Assembly (NCBI GenBank): GCA_022560025.1
Contig: JAFISE010000031.1
Coordinates: 62,001-126,000 of the forward strand
Length of the DNA stretch: 64,000 bases
Direction of reading: 5' to 3'
Origin: Stagonosporopsis chrysanthemi
Taxonomy: Eukaryota; Ascomycota; Dothideomycetes; Pleosporales; Didymellaceae
Under the pieces are notes generated by a model, which was not told the DNA's origin, did not search any database, and saw only the letters and a program-made list of their open reading frames with translations. Positions 1 through 7,837 of the stretch are shown piece after piece. Positions within the stretch are counted from its first letter, which is position 1, and each line of letters begins with the position of its first letter. Both the position numbers and the translations under genes were made by a program.

Positions 1-2
1 AA

Positions 3-3000
3 GCCTCCGCCGCACCCACCGCAACGCGCGAGAAACGCCGATCAGTACCTCTTGAAATGATGTCAGGCTCAGGCGAGAGCTTAGTCACAATTGACAGCAA
101 ACTGCACTTTGTGGATCTTGCAGGAAGTGAGAGACTAAAGAACACACAAGCCTCTGGAGAGAGAGCAAGAGAGGGTATCTCCATCAACGCAGGGTTGGCC
201 AGCTTGGGTAAGGTCATCTCCCAGCTCTCATCGCGTCACCATAATGCCCACATCTCTTACCGGGATTCACGTCTTACGCGACTGCTCCAAGATTCTCTAG
301 GTGGAAACGCTATCACATACATGATTGCGTGCATAAACCCAGCAGAGTTCCATCTCAGCGAATCGCTGAACACGGTCCAGTACGCACAGCGGGCTCGTGC
401 AATCCAGATCAAGCCTCAGATCCAGCAGATCCACGATGACAGCGACAAGCAAGCAACAATTGAGCGGCTGAGGAATGAGGTCCAGTTCTTGCGAGACCAA
501 ATGAGGATCGCCCAAAATACAAGCCGGATGAATCCAGATCCGAGTGAACGTGCCAATCAGCAGTACGAGCGTGAGATGGAGCTCCAGAACCAACTTCTTG
601 ATTTCCAAGAGAATTACACTGCCCTGAGTCTCCGCCACTCGAAGCTGATTGCTGAGATCTCTAGAATTCGGGACGACGATACTGCAGACACGCCCATACT
701 CCGCGGTACAGTGGGTGATTCTGCGCTTGAGCGCCTGAAAAGGTCCAACTCCTTTGCAGATGCCGTCGAAGATGTTGTCTTGGAGTACGAGAAGACAATC
801 CAGGCGTTGGAATCATCACTTTCTAATACTCGAACCTCCATGTCTGGGCAGGAAAGCGAGCTTCTCGAAAGAGAGGCTCGCATCTCACTACTTGAAAGCC
901 ATAACCACCAGCTGCAGGCTCGTCTCCAGAAGGCTGTCGAACGTGATGCCAGCAACGAGGAGTATGTCAAGTCGCTTGAGCGACAAATTGACAACTCTGC
1001 CACTGGCATCGAGAGAAACGATACCACCATTTCTGATTTGAGAGACAAGCTGCAGAAGGCTAGAGAGAATGAGTCCAGCTGCGAGGAATACATTTCCACC
1101 TTGGAAGAGCGCCTTGCCGAGAATGAGCAGGAAGTGGAGATTATGATTCGCGAGATTGAGCGCCTCAAGCATGTAGTTGAGAGGCAACGCAGCATTGGCA
1201 AGCTGGACAATCTCCTCTATGAGCTTGACACTGTTCGCCAAGTGGACGCTAGGCAGGAGGAACTTTCGATAAACGGTCACAGCAGGGCTCCAAGTGATCC
1301 TTTTATTGAGAAGCGAACATCTGGTGGGCAACTTCCTCACGAAGGTACTCGCCACTTCAGCACTACTGTGGACGCTATTGCTGAGGAAGACGATTCCGAA
1401 CGCCCTACCACAGCAGGGGCAGCCAGCGGCAAGGCTGAGTCGGTAACGCAAGATGACGGTCGCTCAGTCAAGAGTATCTTGGTTCATGGCCTGGCTGCAG
1501 ATGGTGGCATGGAAGAGCCCTCAAGCCCGGCACAGTCTAGGTTCGTTCACGACAAGCTCGACACTGTTACGCAGGAGCTTTTTGACCTTCGAGTCGAACA
1601 CGAGGGCACCTTGCAAGATTATGAGAAGCTTGCGAGCAAGTATCAAGAAGCTCTGCGTACCTTAGCTTCACTTCAGGACACTGTAGACGAAGCACGGCAT
1701 GGATCCTCTCGGTCGTCGACTTTTTTAGGCAGCGCAACAGCAAACGGCCTCGACAAGGAGCTTGGACAACCTACTACGTCGTCGCGTGCATTATCATCGG
1801 AATTGTTGTCAGCAGAGTCTGGCAACGATATTACAGCTGAAGATCCCACCGACCCTGATGTTCGTCGATCATCCGTCGCATCCAGTGACAGTGGGTACTC
1901 TGTTCCCAAGGTGGTTCTTGTCCAAGAGCTACAGGCTCTGAAACTACTACATAACGAAAAGGAGGAGCGTGTTGCTGAGCTCAAACGAGACTACTCAGAT
2001 CTGCAGGGGCAACATCAGGACGCACTGGACTACGTCGAGGAACTGAAATCCGAGGTGACCAAGGCTCAGCTGACTGCCCGTCCGAGTTCCCCATCAGTTC
2101 ACATCATTCGCCGCAAGTCAAGCCAAGCTCTGCTCTCCAATGACCGTTCTAACCGCGCTGTCAACTCTCTTCGAAACCTGGCGCTGGACAAGCTCGACGA
2201 AGAGCCTGCTCTCGCTTTCGAAAACAACTTGCATGCGGTTATGACTGAACTCACCACTAGGTCTGAGAGAATTCAAGAGCTGGAGAGTGAGGTTGCCTCA
2301 GTACGAAAGGAGATGGAGGGCAAGATGACGCTCATCAGCGGCTTGACGAAGGAGAGATCCAGTCTAAAGGCGTCCACACCACTCGATATTTCTATTGTTT
2401 CTACCATGCAAGATCAGATCAGGCAGAACGAGGAGCAGATGCAGGAGTTGAAGAATGCGCATGCTCAACGAGAGGCCGCCCTCCGAGAGCAGGTTGCCCT
2501 CCTCACAGCTTCAGCGAGATCACCAGGTTCCCCAGACGACGCTTTGTCTGCTCGCGAGTCACCTGCTTCTGGCGAGGGTGATGCTGGTTTGGTTGACGAT
2601 GACACCCGTCACCGGCAACTGATCAGCCTGACCAACGAGGCCGCTCAATGGCAATCAAGACACATCGAGGCGATTGAGGCCACGAAAGTGTCTGAGAAGC
2701 AACACCTCAGTACGGTACGAGAGCTGGAGTCAGCCATGGAACAGCTCCAGGCAAATCACAACGCCCGAATGGCTGAGTTGGAGGATGTCAAGGGTGCTGA
2801 GGCATCAGCTGCGCTCGAACAAGAGCGGACTAAGCATGCAGAGCTTGTGGCTGCTTTGCAGGCTCAGGTCGATGAGCACAAGGCAACTGCAGGCAGTAAT
2901 GCTGCCCGACTCGCGGAGCTCGAGCAATCTCATGCGAACATCATCAAGCAGGTCGAGGAAGACTCCGAGGCCAGAGCTTTAACAGAGAAAGAGCTTGATA

Positions 3001-4283
3001 CTCACAAGTCGCTAGTTGCTAATCTGGAACACCAGATAGAAGAGCATAAGTCAGCCATAGAGTACCATGAGCAAAGCATTGACTCACTACAAAAGTCTCA
3101 CGCAGCCGAACTGGAGAAGTTGACCTCCGAGCTTACGACTCACCGAGAGTCGAACGCTGCGCTTCAGACCGATCTCTTCAAAGCGAAGGACGAAATGGAG
3201 ACACTTTTGCAGGGCGTCGCTGCCGCTTTGAACCAAGAGATCGAGTTTGATCAGATACGAGCCCAGGTTGAGGCTCTGGTTGAGGCTCGCACGTCACTCA
3301 CGACACGCATGGATCAGGCCCTCGACGACCTCCAGACCGCTCGATTGGAACTATCGGATGCGAGCAAGACAATCGAAACCTTAAAGGATAACATGAAGGA
3401 ATTCGAAATACTCAATACCGAGACGATCAAGGAGCTTGAACGTGTCAGCGACAAGGAGCGCAAGAGCTCCCGCTTGGTCCAGGAGCTGGAGGATCAGCTC
3501 AACCAGAACTGGGATCAGCACGAGGCTGCCAACAACCGCCTGTCTGCTCTTCAGACAGAGCGCAGTCGTGAACTTCAGGATACGATTGTTTATCGCGAGC
3601 AGCTTGAGAAGGACCTTGAGGATTCCCGAACCAAGATCGCCCTTCTCGAGGTATGTACCTCTCGCACCATGTCTAACATAGCTAACGCCGTGAAGTCACA
3701 AGTTGTAGATGCCAAACGGAACTCTGGTCGAGTTTCCATGGATCCTCGTGAGGATCTGCAGAGGTCCAACTCTAACAACTCGAGTGCTCGTAAGAGTCTG
3801 AACATGTCCCTGCCTTCTCCACCTCCAGCCATCCCGCTGCCTCCCCTCCCACCCAACAGCCCTCCTCCCACACAGATGAACGCACCTTCGCCCCCTGCTT
3901 CGCGTCACCAGAGCAAAGACATCGCACATGCTCAATTGGTGGAAGACCAAGAAGCTCGGATCCGTACCATCGAGAAGCACTTGTTCGCTGAAAAGCAGCT
4001 GACTGCTACTCTGGAAGACGCTTTAACGGATCTCGAATCGTCAAGCCAAAAGACCAAGAGCGACTTGGACCAGTACAGGAAGAAGTGCGTTAGTCTTGAA
4101 GAGGAGATCAATGCCATGCGCAAAGAGCGACTCGCTGCACGCCATTCCCTTCAAGCTGTTGAAGAAGAGCGCAACGCTCGTCTACGCGTTGAGGCAGAGC
4201 GCGCCCATCTCGAAGCTCGCATGGCTGCCCTCAATGACGCTAACAAGAAGAGCAAGAAGAAGGGCACTTTGAACTGTTTCTAA
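3..4283 (+). CDS. Kinesin-4-like motor protein, 3' part (5' end outside window)
   Basis: The reading frame is open to the left edge, so the gene is 5'-partial; the first in-window ATG (57) is internal. The first ~140 residues are the C-terminal half of a kinesin motor: DLAGSER (switch II) near residue 38, then the RDSRLTRLLQDSLGG helix near 87. The P-loop and switch I lie upstream of the window. A very long coiled coil follows (~150-1230), then a Pro-rich segment (genomic ~3810-3900) and a last coil ending in a Lys-rich tail. This layout fits fungal kinesin-4/KIF4-KIF21-type plus-end motors; the subfamily is my inference. An intron is likely at 3651-3695 (GTATGT, GCTAAC, AAG): 45 nt, in frame, without a stop. 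About 1411 residues are encoded here after its removal. Confidence 0.92.
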   Translation, partial: ASAAPTATREKRRSVPLEMMSGSGESLVTIDSKLHFVDLAGSERLKNTQASGERAREGISINAGLASLGKVISQLSSRHHNAHISYRDSRLTRLLQDSLGGNAITYMIACINPAEFHLSESLNTVQYAQRARAIQIKPQIQQIHDDSDKQATIERLRNEVQFLRDQMRIAQNTSRMNPDPSERANQQYEREMELQNQLLDFQENYTALSLRHSKLIAEISRIRDDDTADTPILRGTVGDSALERLKRSNSFADAVEDVVLEYEKTIQALESSLSNTRTSMSGQESELLEREARISLLESHNHQLQARLQKAVERDASNEEYVKSLERQIDNSATGIERNDTTISDLRDKLQKARENESSCEEYISTLEERLAENEQEVEIMIREIERLKHVVERQRSIGKLDNLLYELDTVRQVDARQEELSINGHSRAPSDPFIEKRTSGGQLPHEGTRHFSTTVDAIAEEDDSERPTTAGAASGKAESVTQDDGRSVKSILVHGLAADGGMEEPSSPAQSRFVHDKLDTVTQELFDLRVEHEGTLQDYEKLASKYQEALRTLASLQDTVDEARHGSSRSSTFLGSATANGLDKELGQPTTSSRALSSELLSAESGNDITAEDPTDPDVRRSSVASSDSGYSVPKVVLVQELQALKLLHNEKEERVAELKRDYSDLQGQHQDALDYVEELKSEVTKAQLTARPSSPSVHIIRRKSSQALLSNDRSNRAVNSLRNLALDKLDEEPALAFENNLHAVMTELTTRSERIQELESEVASVRKEMEGKMTLISGLTKERSSLKASTPLDISIVSTMQDQIRQNEEQMQELKNAHAQREAALREQVALLTASARSPGSPDDALSARESPASGEGDAGLVDDDTRHRQLISLTNEAAQWQSRHIEAIEATKVSEKQHLSTVRELESAMEQLQANHNARMAELEDVKGAEASAALEQERTKHAELVAALQAQVDEHKATAGSNAARLAELEQSHANIIKQVEEDSEARALTEKELDTHKSLVANLEHQIEEHKSAIEYHEQSIDSLQKSHAAELEKLTSELTTHRESNAALQTDLFKAKDEMETLLQGVAAALNQEIEFDQIRAQVEALVEARTSLTTRMDQALDDLQTARLELSDASKTIETLKDNMKEFEILNTETIKELERVSDKERKSSRLVQELEDQLNQNWDQHEAANNRLSALQTERSRELQDTIVYREQLEKDLEDSRTKIALLEVCTSRTMSNIANAVKSQVVDAKRNSGRVSMDPREDLQRSNSNNSSARKSLNMSLPSPPPAIPLPPLPPNSPPPTQMNAPSPPASRHQSKDIAHAQLVEDQEARIRTIEKHLFAEKQLTATLEDALTDLESSSQKTKSDLDQYRKKCVSLEEEINAMRKERLAARHSLQAVEEERNARLRVEAERAHLEARMAALNDANKKSKKKGTLNCF

Positions 4284-5188
4284 GCTCACCCCCATTACTT
4301 CATCGTTTCTACCGTACATTTTCGCTTTGCGGCGCATTGGGATATGGCGTTACATACCCCGATTCATTTACTTATTTCATCGCCATGTCGACCAACTTTC
4401 GAGATGGATGCTCTATTCAGGACCATTCTTGGCCAACCAGGTCTTCTACCTGGCACAACTTTCATTCGGGGCCATGCAACAAGTATACCATCAAATCATA
4501 CCCGCTGCATGAACCCCTCCTGGTTTCTTGTTTATGCTTTATTTTTCGCGTTTTGCACGCGTCTGCATACCCCATACCCCATATCCGCTTTGCTTCTTAA
4601 TGTATATAACAATCGAGGGGAGGAGATGGTGCAGATACGACATAATGGGGAGGAGAGTCGGACCTGCCGGACGCTTTGTGCTCGAAGGCATTGATGAGGT
4701 ATACGACGGTACGGCAATGTTCTGTGAGCACGGTCGAGGGACAAAGGCATTTGAATCGATTTTGTTTCACATCTAACTTGTATCTCTGAGTTCAAGCCTA
4801 GTATGTTTGTGTCCTTATCACGATCACGAAATTTCTGACAGATACTCGCCATATGGTGCGCGTCGTTGTAACCCTTTGGAGTAAGTTGTACGTGATGTGG
4901 CTTGAGCAATCGCCTGTCCGGCGAACATGCTGCACGCTCTGTCGGGCGATAGGCGCTGCAAGGTACGGGCTGTCGCAATGCGGGCGATCAATGGCGGGTC
5001 GGCGCGGGCACGTCATCTGCACTAGAGGTCGAGAATTTGGGTACGCATGCAATCACTGTGAGCAGAACCGGCAATTGTTGAACGCCATATCAATTCAAAG
5101 TACAAACTCCCTCTGCCCTTGATCAATCCTTCAATTCACTTCCATCTATCTCCTTGTTCATATTCCACATTCGACCAAAACCAGAAAA
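4284..5188. other. Intergenic: kinesin 3' flank and APS kinase promoter
   Basis: About 0.9 kb without a credible gene. The first part is AT-richer and pyrimidine-rich, as expected of a 3'UTR. The second part must hold the promoter and short leader of the APS kinase gene. Open frames here are short, overlap each other on both strands and show no recognisable domain. I see no convincing CYS3/MetR-type site. Confidence 0.6.
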
Positions 5189-5966
5189 ATGGCGACGTGA
5201 GTGCCCCGCCAAACCCCACTATTTCAAGCCTTTGGAGCCCCAAACGAACACAAACAGTATACTGATCGCCAACAGCAACATTACATGGCACCCTTCTCTC
5301 TCGCGCGCTGAGCGTAACACATTCCGCAAGCAGCCCGGCTTCACCATCTGGTTCACCGGTCTCTCTGCGTCTGGCAAGTCGACCATTGCGACAGCGCTCG
5401 AGCAGCACTTGTTGCACCTCGGCTTCGCTGCCTACCGCCTCGATGGCGACAACGTGCGCTTCGGGTTGAACAAGGACCTCGGATTCAGCGAGAAGGACAG
5501 GAACGAGAACATCAGGCGCATTGCTGAGGTACGTTCCTCCCTACACCCATCACCCACCACCCAGCGCCAGAGCCAGACCACCCCAAATTAACCCACGCAC
5601 CAGGTTGCAAAGCTCTTCGCCGACTCCTCAACAATCGCCATCACCTCCTTCATCTCGCCCTTCGCAGCCGACCGCGCCACCGCTCGCGCGCTGCACGCCG
5701 AAGTCAAGGGCGACGACGCGCCGCTTGAGTTCATCGAGGTCTTTGTCGACCTGCCGCTCGAAGTCGCCGAGGCCCGTGACCCCAAGGGCCTGTACAAGCT
5801 CGCACGCGCAGGCAAGATCCCAGAGTTCACCGGTATCAGCAGCCCGTACGAGGCCCCGGAGAACCCGGAGATCTACATCCGCAGTGATCAGAAGAGCGTC
5901 GAGGATGCAGTTGCGGAGATTACACAGTATCTAGAGAAGAAAGGGCTGTTGAAGGCGCCGCAGTAG
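5189..5966 (+). CDS. met14: Adenylylsulfate (APS) kinase
   Basis: Phosphorylates adenosine 5'-phosphosulfate with ATP to give PAPS, the second activation step of sulfate assimilation in the cytosol. Three exons: 5189-5196, 5276-5528, 5604-5966, giving 207 aa, the usual size of fungal APS kinases. Intron 1 (GTGAGT...CAG, 79 nt) splits codon 3; intron 2 (GTACGT...CAG, 75 nt) follows residue 87. The start MATNITWHPSL is typical of fungal orthologues, which fixes the tiny first exon. The P-loop GLSASGKS is at 31-38, followed by DGDNVRFGLNKDLGFS (59-74), the FISPF motif and the C-terminal KGLYKLARAG and FTGISSPYEAP segments. All motifs are intact. It is a stand-alone kinase, not the degenerate domain fused to ATP sulfurylase. 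Confidence 0.96.
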
Positions 5967-6660
5967 AGGGATCTACCTTGCTAGATGGGGGCTGTGAGGT
6001 TGATTACGGAAGATTACTCTGTAAATGAATCATGGATCATAAAGTGCTGGGCGCGCGAACGCTTACAAGCACGAAATACTTGAACAGTACACAAGGCCAA
6101 TATTCTTACGTGTTACAGTGTATTTGCTTCTGCAAACGACCGGCCAGTTTGTTTGGCTGTGATTGTTGTTCAACAGTTGCCCATTGTCGTCTGCTCGCGG
6201 TCTTGCTGGGTGGAAGAAGATCAGAAAATGACCACAACAACGCAGGCGGTCTTTTCAAGCTGATGGCCCTTTCAGATTGGGCCAGATTGGTCTGGGTTAG
6301 CTGGCCTCCATAATCACTCTTCGGTGTTGCAGGTAGGAATTTCCTCGGGTATCTCTGGACTGCTTCGTGTGATCGGTGAAGGAGGATGTGATCTCATGAA
6401 CAGCCATCACTCTAGAGCTTGCGTTGATTAACGTGACCGTAGCTATGAGGATTAACTCCATAAGTCATTCTTAAGGTTTGGGTGACCATATTGCAACTGC
6501 TGGACACTGCTGAGTAAGCATCACGGCGAAACAGCCGGGCCGCGCGAGTTGCTCAAGCCAAATTTTCGGCAGCGCCAACCAACGCTCACCACAACCACCA
6601 ACTCGAACATACCGCGCTTTGCATGCGCGCGTTCGTGTTTGTTGATCTCTACTGACGCAG
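5967..6660. other. Intergenic: APS kinase 3' flank and snoRNA-host promoter region
   Basis: About 0.7 kb with no coding frame I trust. The last 100 bases before 6661 are GC-richer and C/A-rich (CCAACC, CACCACAACC), resembling the transcription-start region of fungal genes, and lead directly into the snoRNA host transcript. Confidence 0.5.
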
Positions 6661-6941
6661 CCATGCGCTCTAGATCTTAGTACATGGTAAGCTTTGCCCT
6701 TCCGCTGCGCCTGCGCATAAGATTCCTAAACACGAACAATCCAATTCCTATCAATCATGAAGGACCATCATATTTGATTTATCATGATGCACTCAGCACA
6801 GCGTTGTTATTCACAGTTCGCATCTGACCAGTCAGCTAATTGCGCCTCAGCTACTTACCGCTCTGAAACTCATTGCAGCAAGTCCGCATTCTCTCTTAAA
6901 AGGTACGACTTTCCCAATTCCACTTCAACTCCACCACCCCA

Positions 6942-7042
6942 AGCATAGTGATGATACTGTGACTCGGAAAGGCATTCCTCGACCTGAATATACAATGTCG
7001 ATCTTATCACGCAATTAAGTTTCAGCCTTGTCTGATTATGCT
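6942..7042 (+). ncRNA. Box C/D snoRNA, dual 18S rRNA methylation guide (snR41-like)
   Basis: Perfect 6-bp terminal stem AGCATA (6942-6947) / TATGCT (7037-7042). Box C GTGATGA is at 6948-6954, box D' CTGA at 6984-6987 and box D CTGA at 7032-7035. The 16 bases before box D (7015-7030) are fully complementary to the conserved 18S sequence CAAGGCTGAAACTTAA. The D+5 rule points to the first G of the GG, which I equate with yeast Gm1126 (snR41) and human Gm1328. The 12 bases before D' (6970-6981) complement CGAGGAATGCCT of 18S, near the 3' end; D'+5 points to the A of CGA, which I equate with human Am1678. The site numbers are recalled, not checked. It sits inside host intron 2. Confidence 0.82.
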
Positions 7043-7192
7043 CAACACCATCATCTGTTCAACATTTGATTTGAGACTTTGAAGCTAACATGTTCTGTTC
7101 AGGTACATACCCCCTCCCCGGACTCATAGTCCCTTCCGCGAACCCGCGTTCCCTTCCTGATGAGACCCCTCGATGCGCCGGGCGGACAGATC

Positions 7193-7285
7193 GTACTCTT
7201 TGACCGGCATCCGTAAAAAACAGGCGTACAAACCTGTGGGTGCCGGACGGGGAAGTACTTGTTGATATAGCATCACTGATTGCAC
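7193..7285 (+). ncRNA. Structured hairpin in host intron 3, possible H/ACA-type snoRNA
   Basis: Nested stems: GTACT (7193-7197)/AGTAC (7254-7258), then CCGGCA (7204-7209)/TGCCGG (7241-7246), then ACAGG (7220-7224)/CCTGT (7233-7237). The asymmetric internal loop between the outer stems looks like a pseudouridylation pocket. An ATAGCA sequence that fits the H-box form ANANNA (about 7267-7272) and an ACA at 7283-7285 follow. Against this: the tail after the hairpin is long and I cannot draw a clear second hairpin, so the H/ACA assignment is tentative. Confidence 0.35.
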
Positions 7286-7380
7286 ATACCCCCGTGTTGA
7301 CATTGCGAGACTCTGCGTGCGAAGCTCCTGCTAACGCCTATCTCGCAGGTACGGCACATTCTGCTTTTCTCCCCGGTCCA

Positions 7381-7479
7381 TCATTTACATGATGATTATT
7401 TGATATTCACACTGTGTGACGCGGCGGCTTCGTAACGGTTGTCGTCGCTCTGATCACTCTAAAAAATCTGATTTAATGA
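7381..7479 (+). ncRNA. Box C/D snoRNA candidate, target not identified
   Basis: Canonical box C ATGATGA at 7389-7395, CTGA boxes at 7450-7453 (D' or D) and 7468-7471 (D). A 5-bp terminal stem TCATT (7381-7385)/AATGA (7475-7479) fits the second CTGA as box D. The stretch before the first CTGA is GC-rich and could be a guide, but I recognise no rRNA or snRNA match. It lies in the intron that begins at 7349. Confidence 0.6.
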
Positions 7480-7557
7480 GGTGAGTCGAATCATCAGCTC
7501 GTGAGTACCTTCAACTAACAGTGCCCAGACTGAAACATTTGATGGACTTGAACCTTT

Positions 7558-7652
7558 CATTCACAAGAATGATAAGTTTCTCTCATGCGAGCACACGCTG
7601 ACGATGTGACTCCAGTGACTTTTTCCTCTTGGCCTGACCACTTGTTGGAATG
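7558..7652 (+). ncRNA. Box C/D snoRNA, orphan guide
   Basis: Ten-bp terminal helix CATTC+ACAAG (7558-7567) with CTTGT+GAATG (7641-7652), interrupted only by a 2-nt bulge. Box C is ATGATAA (7569-7575, one base off consensus), D' CTGA 7598-7601, C' ATGTGA 7604-7609, box D CTGA 7634-7637. All four boxes are in the right order and spacing. The two guide stretches, before D' and before D, match no rRNA site that I can recall. Confidence 0.68.
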
Positions 7653-7698
7653 CAGTATTCGTAAGTCGCCCCTTTGATACCCATTTCCCACCGCCTAC

Positions 7699-7772
7699 AT
7701 GAGGAAGACAATGTACTGCTGTATATCTTCTGCATACCCCTTGAAGAACATCACATCACTTTGGAGACCTGA
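7699..7772 (+). ncRNA. Candidate box C/D snoRNA with 25S rRNA complementarity
   Basis: The 13 bases 7756-7768 just before a CTGA box (7769-7772) complement GTCTCCAAGGTGA of 25S rRNA with one G-U pair. D+5 would select the second C of GUCUC. A degenerate box C (ATGAGGA, 7699-7705) lies at the right distance, inside the intron that starts at GTAAGT 7671. No terminal stem is visible, so the ends are uncertain. Confidence 0.45.
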
Positions 7773-7837
7773 CACTCGACTCCTCAAATTGCTCTTACAA
7801 CACAATCTCTCGCAACATGCATGCTGACTGCTCTCAG

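Larger units (their letters stand above)
6661..7837 (+). ncRNA. Non-coding snoRNA host gene with at least five introns
   Basis: No long open frame exists here, but a series of fungal splice signals does. Intron 1: GTAAGC 6687, acceptor GCAG 6878 (or AAAG 6902). Intron 2: GTACGA 6903 to TTCAG 7102 (branch GCTAAC). Intron 3: GTACAT 7103 to CGCAG 7348 (branch GCTAAC). Intron 4: GTACGG 7349 to CCCAG 7528 (branch ACTAAC) or ending at 7480. A last intron runs from GTAAGT 7671 to CTCAG 7837. Introns 2, 4 and the following segment hold box C/D snoRNAs with terminal stems; intron 3 holds a long hairpin. Exons are tiny or absent, as expected when the exons only carry intronic snoRNAs. Transcript ends and exact exon limits are inferred. 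Confidence 0.7.

Noticed and set aside
6687..6878. Box C/D snoRNA in host intron 1 (ATGATGC and CTGA present)
   Set aside because: Box C is off by one base, no terminal stem forms and no guide match was found; an snoRNA is plausible by position only.
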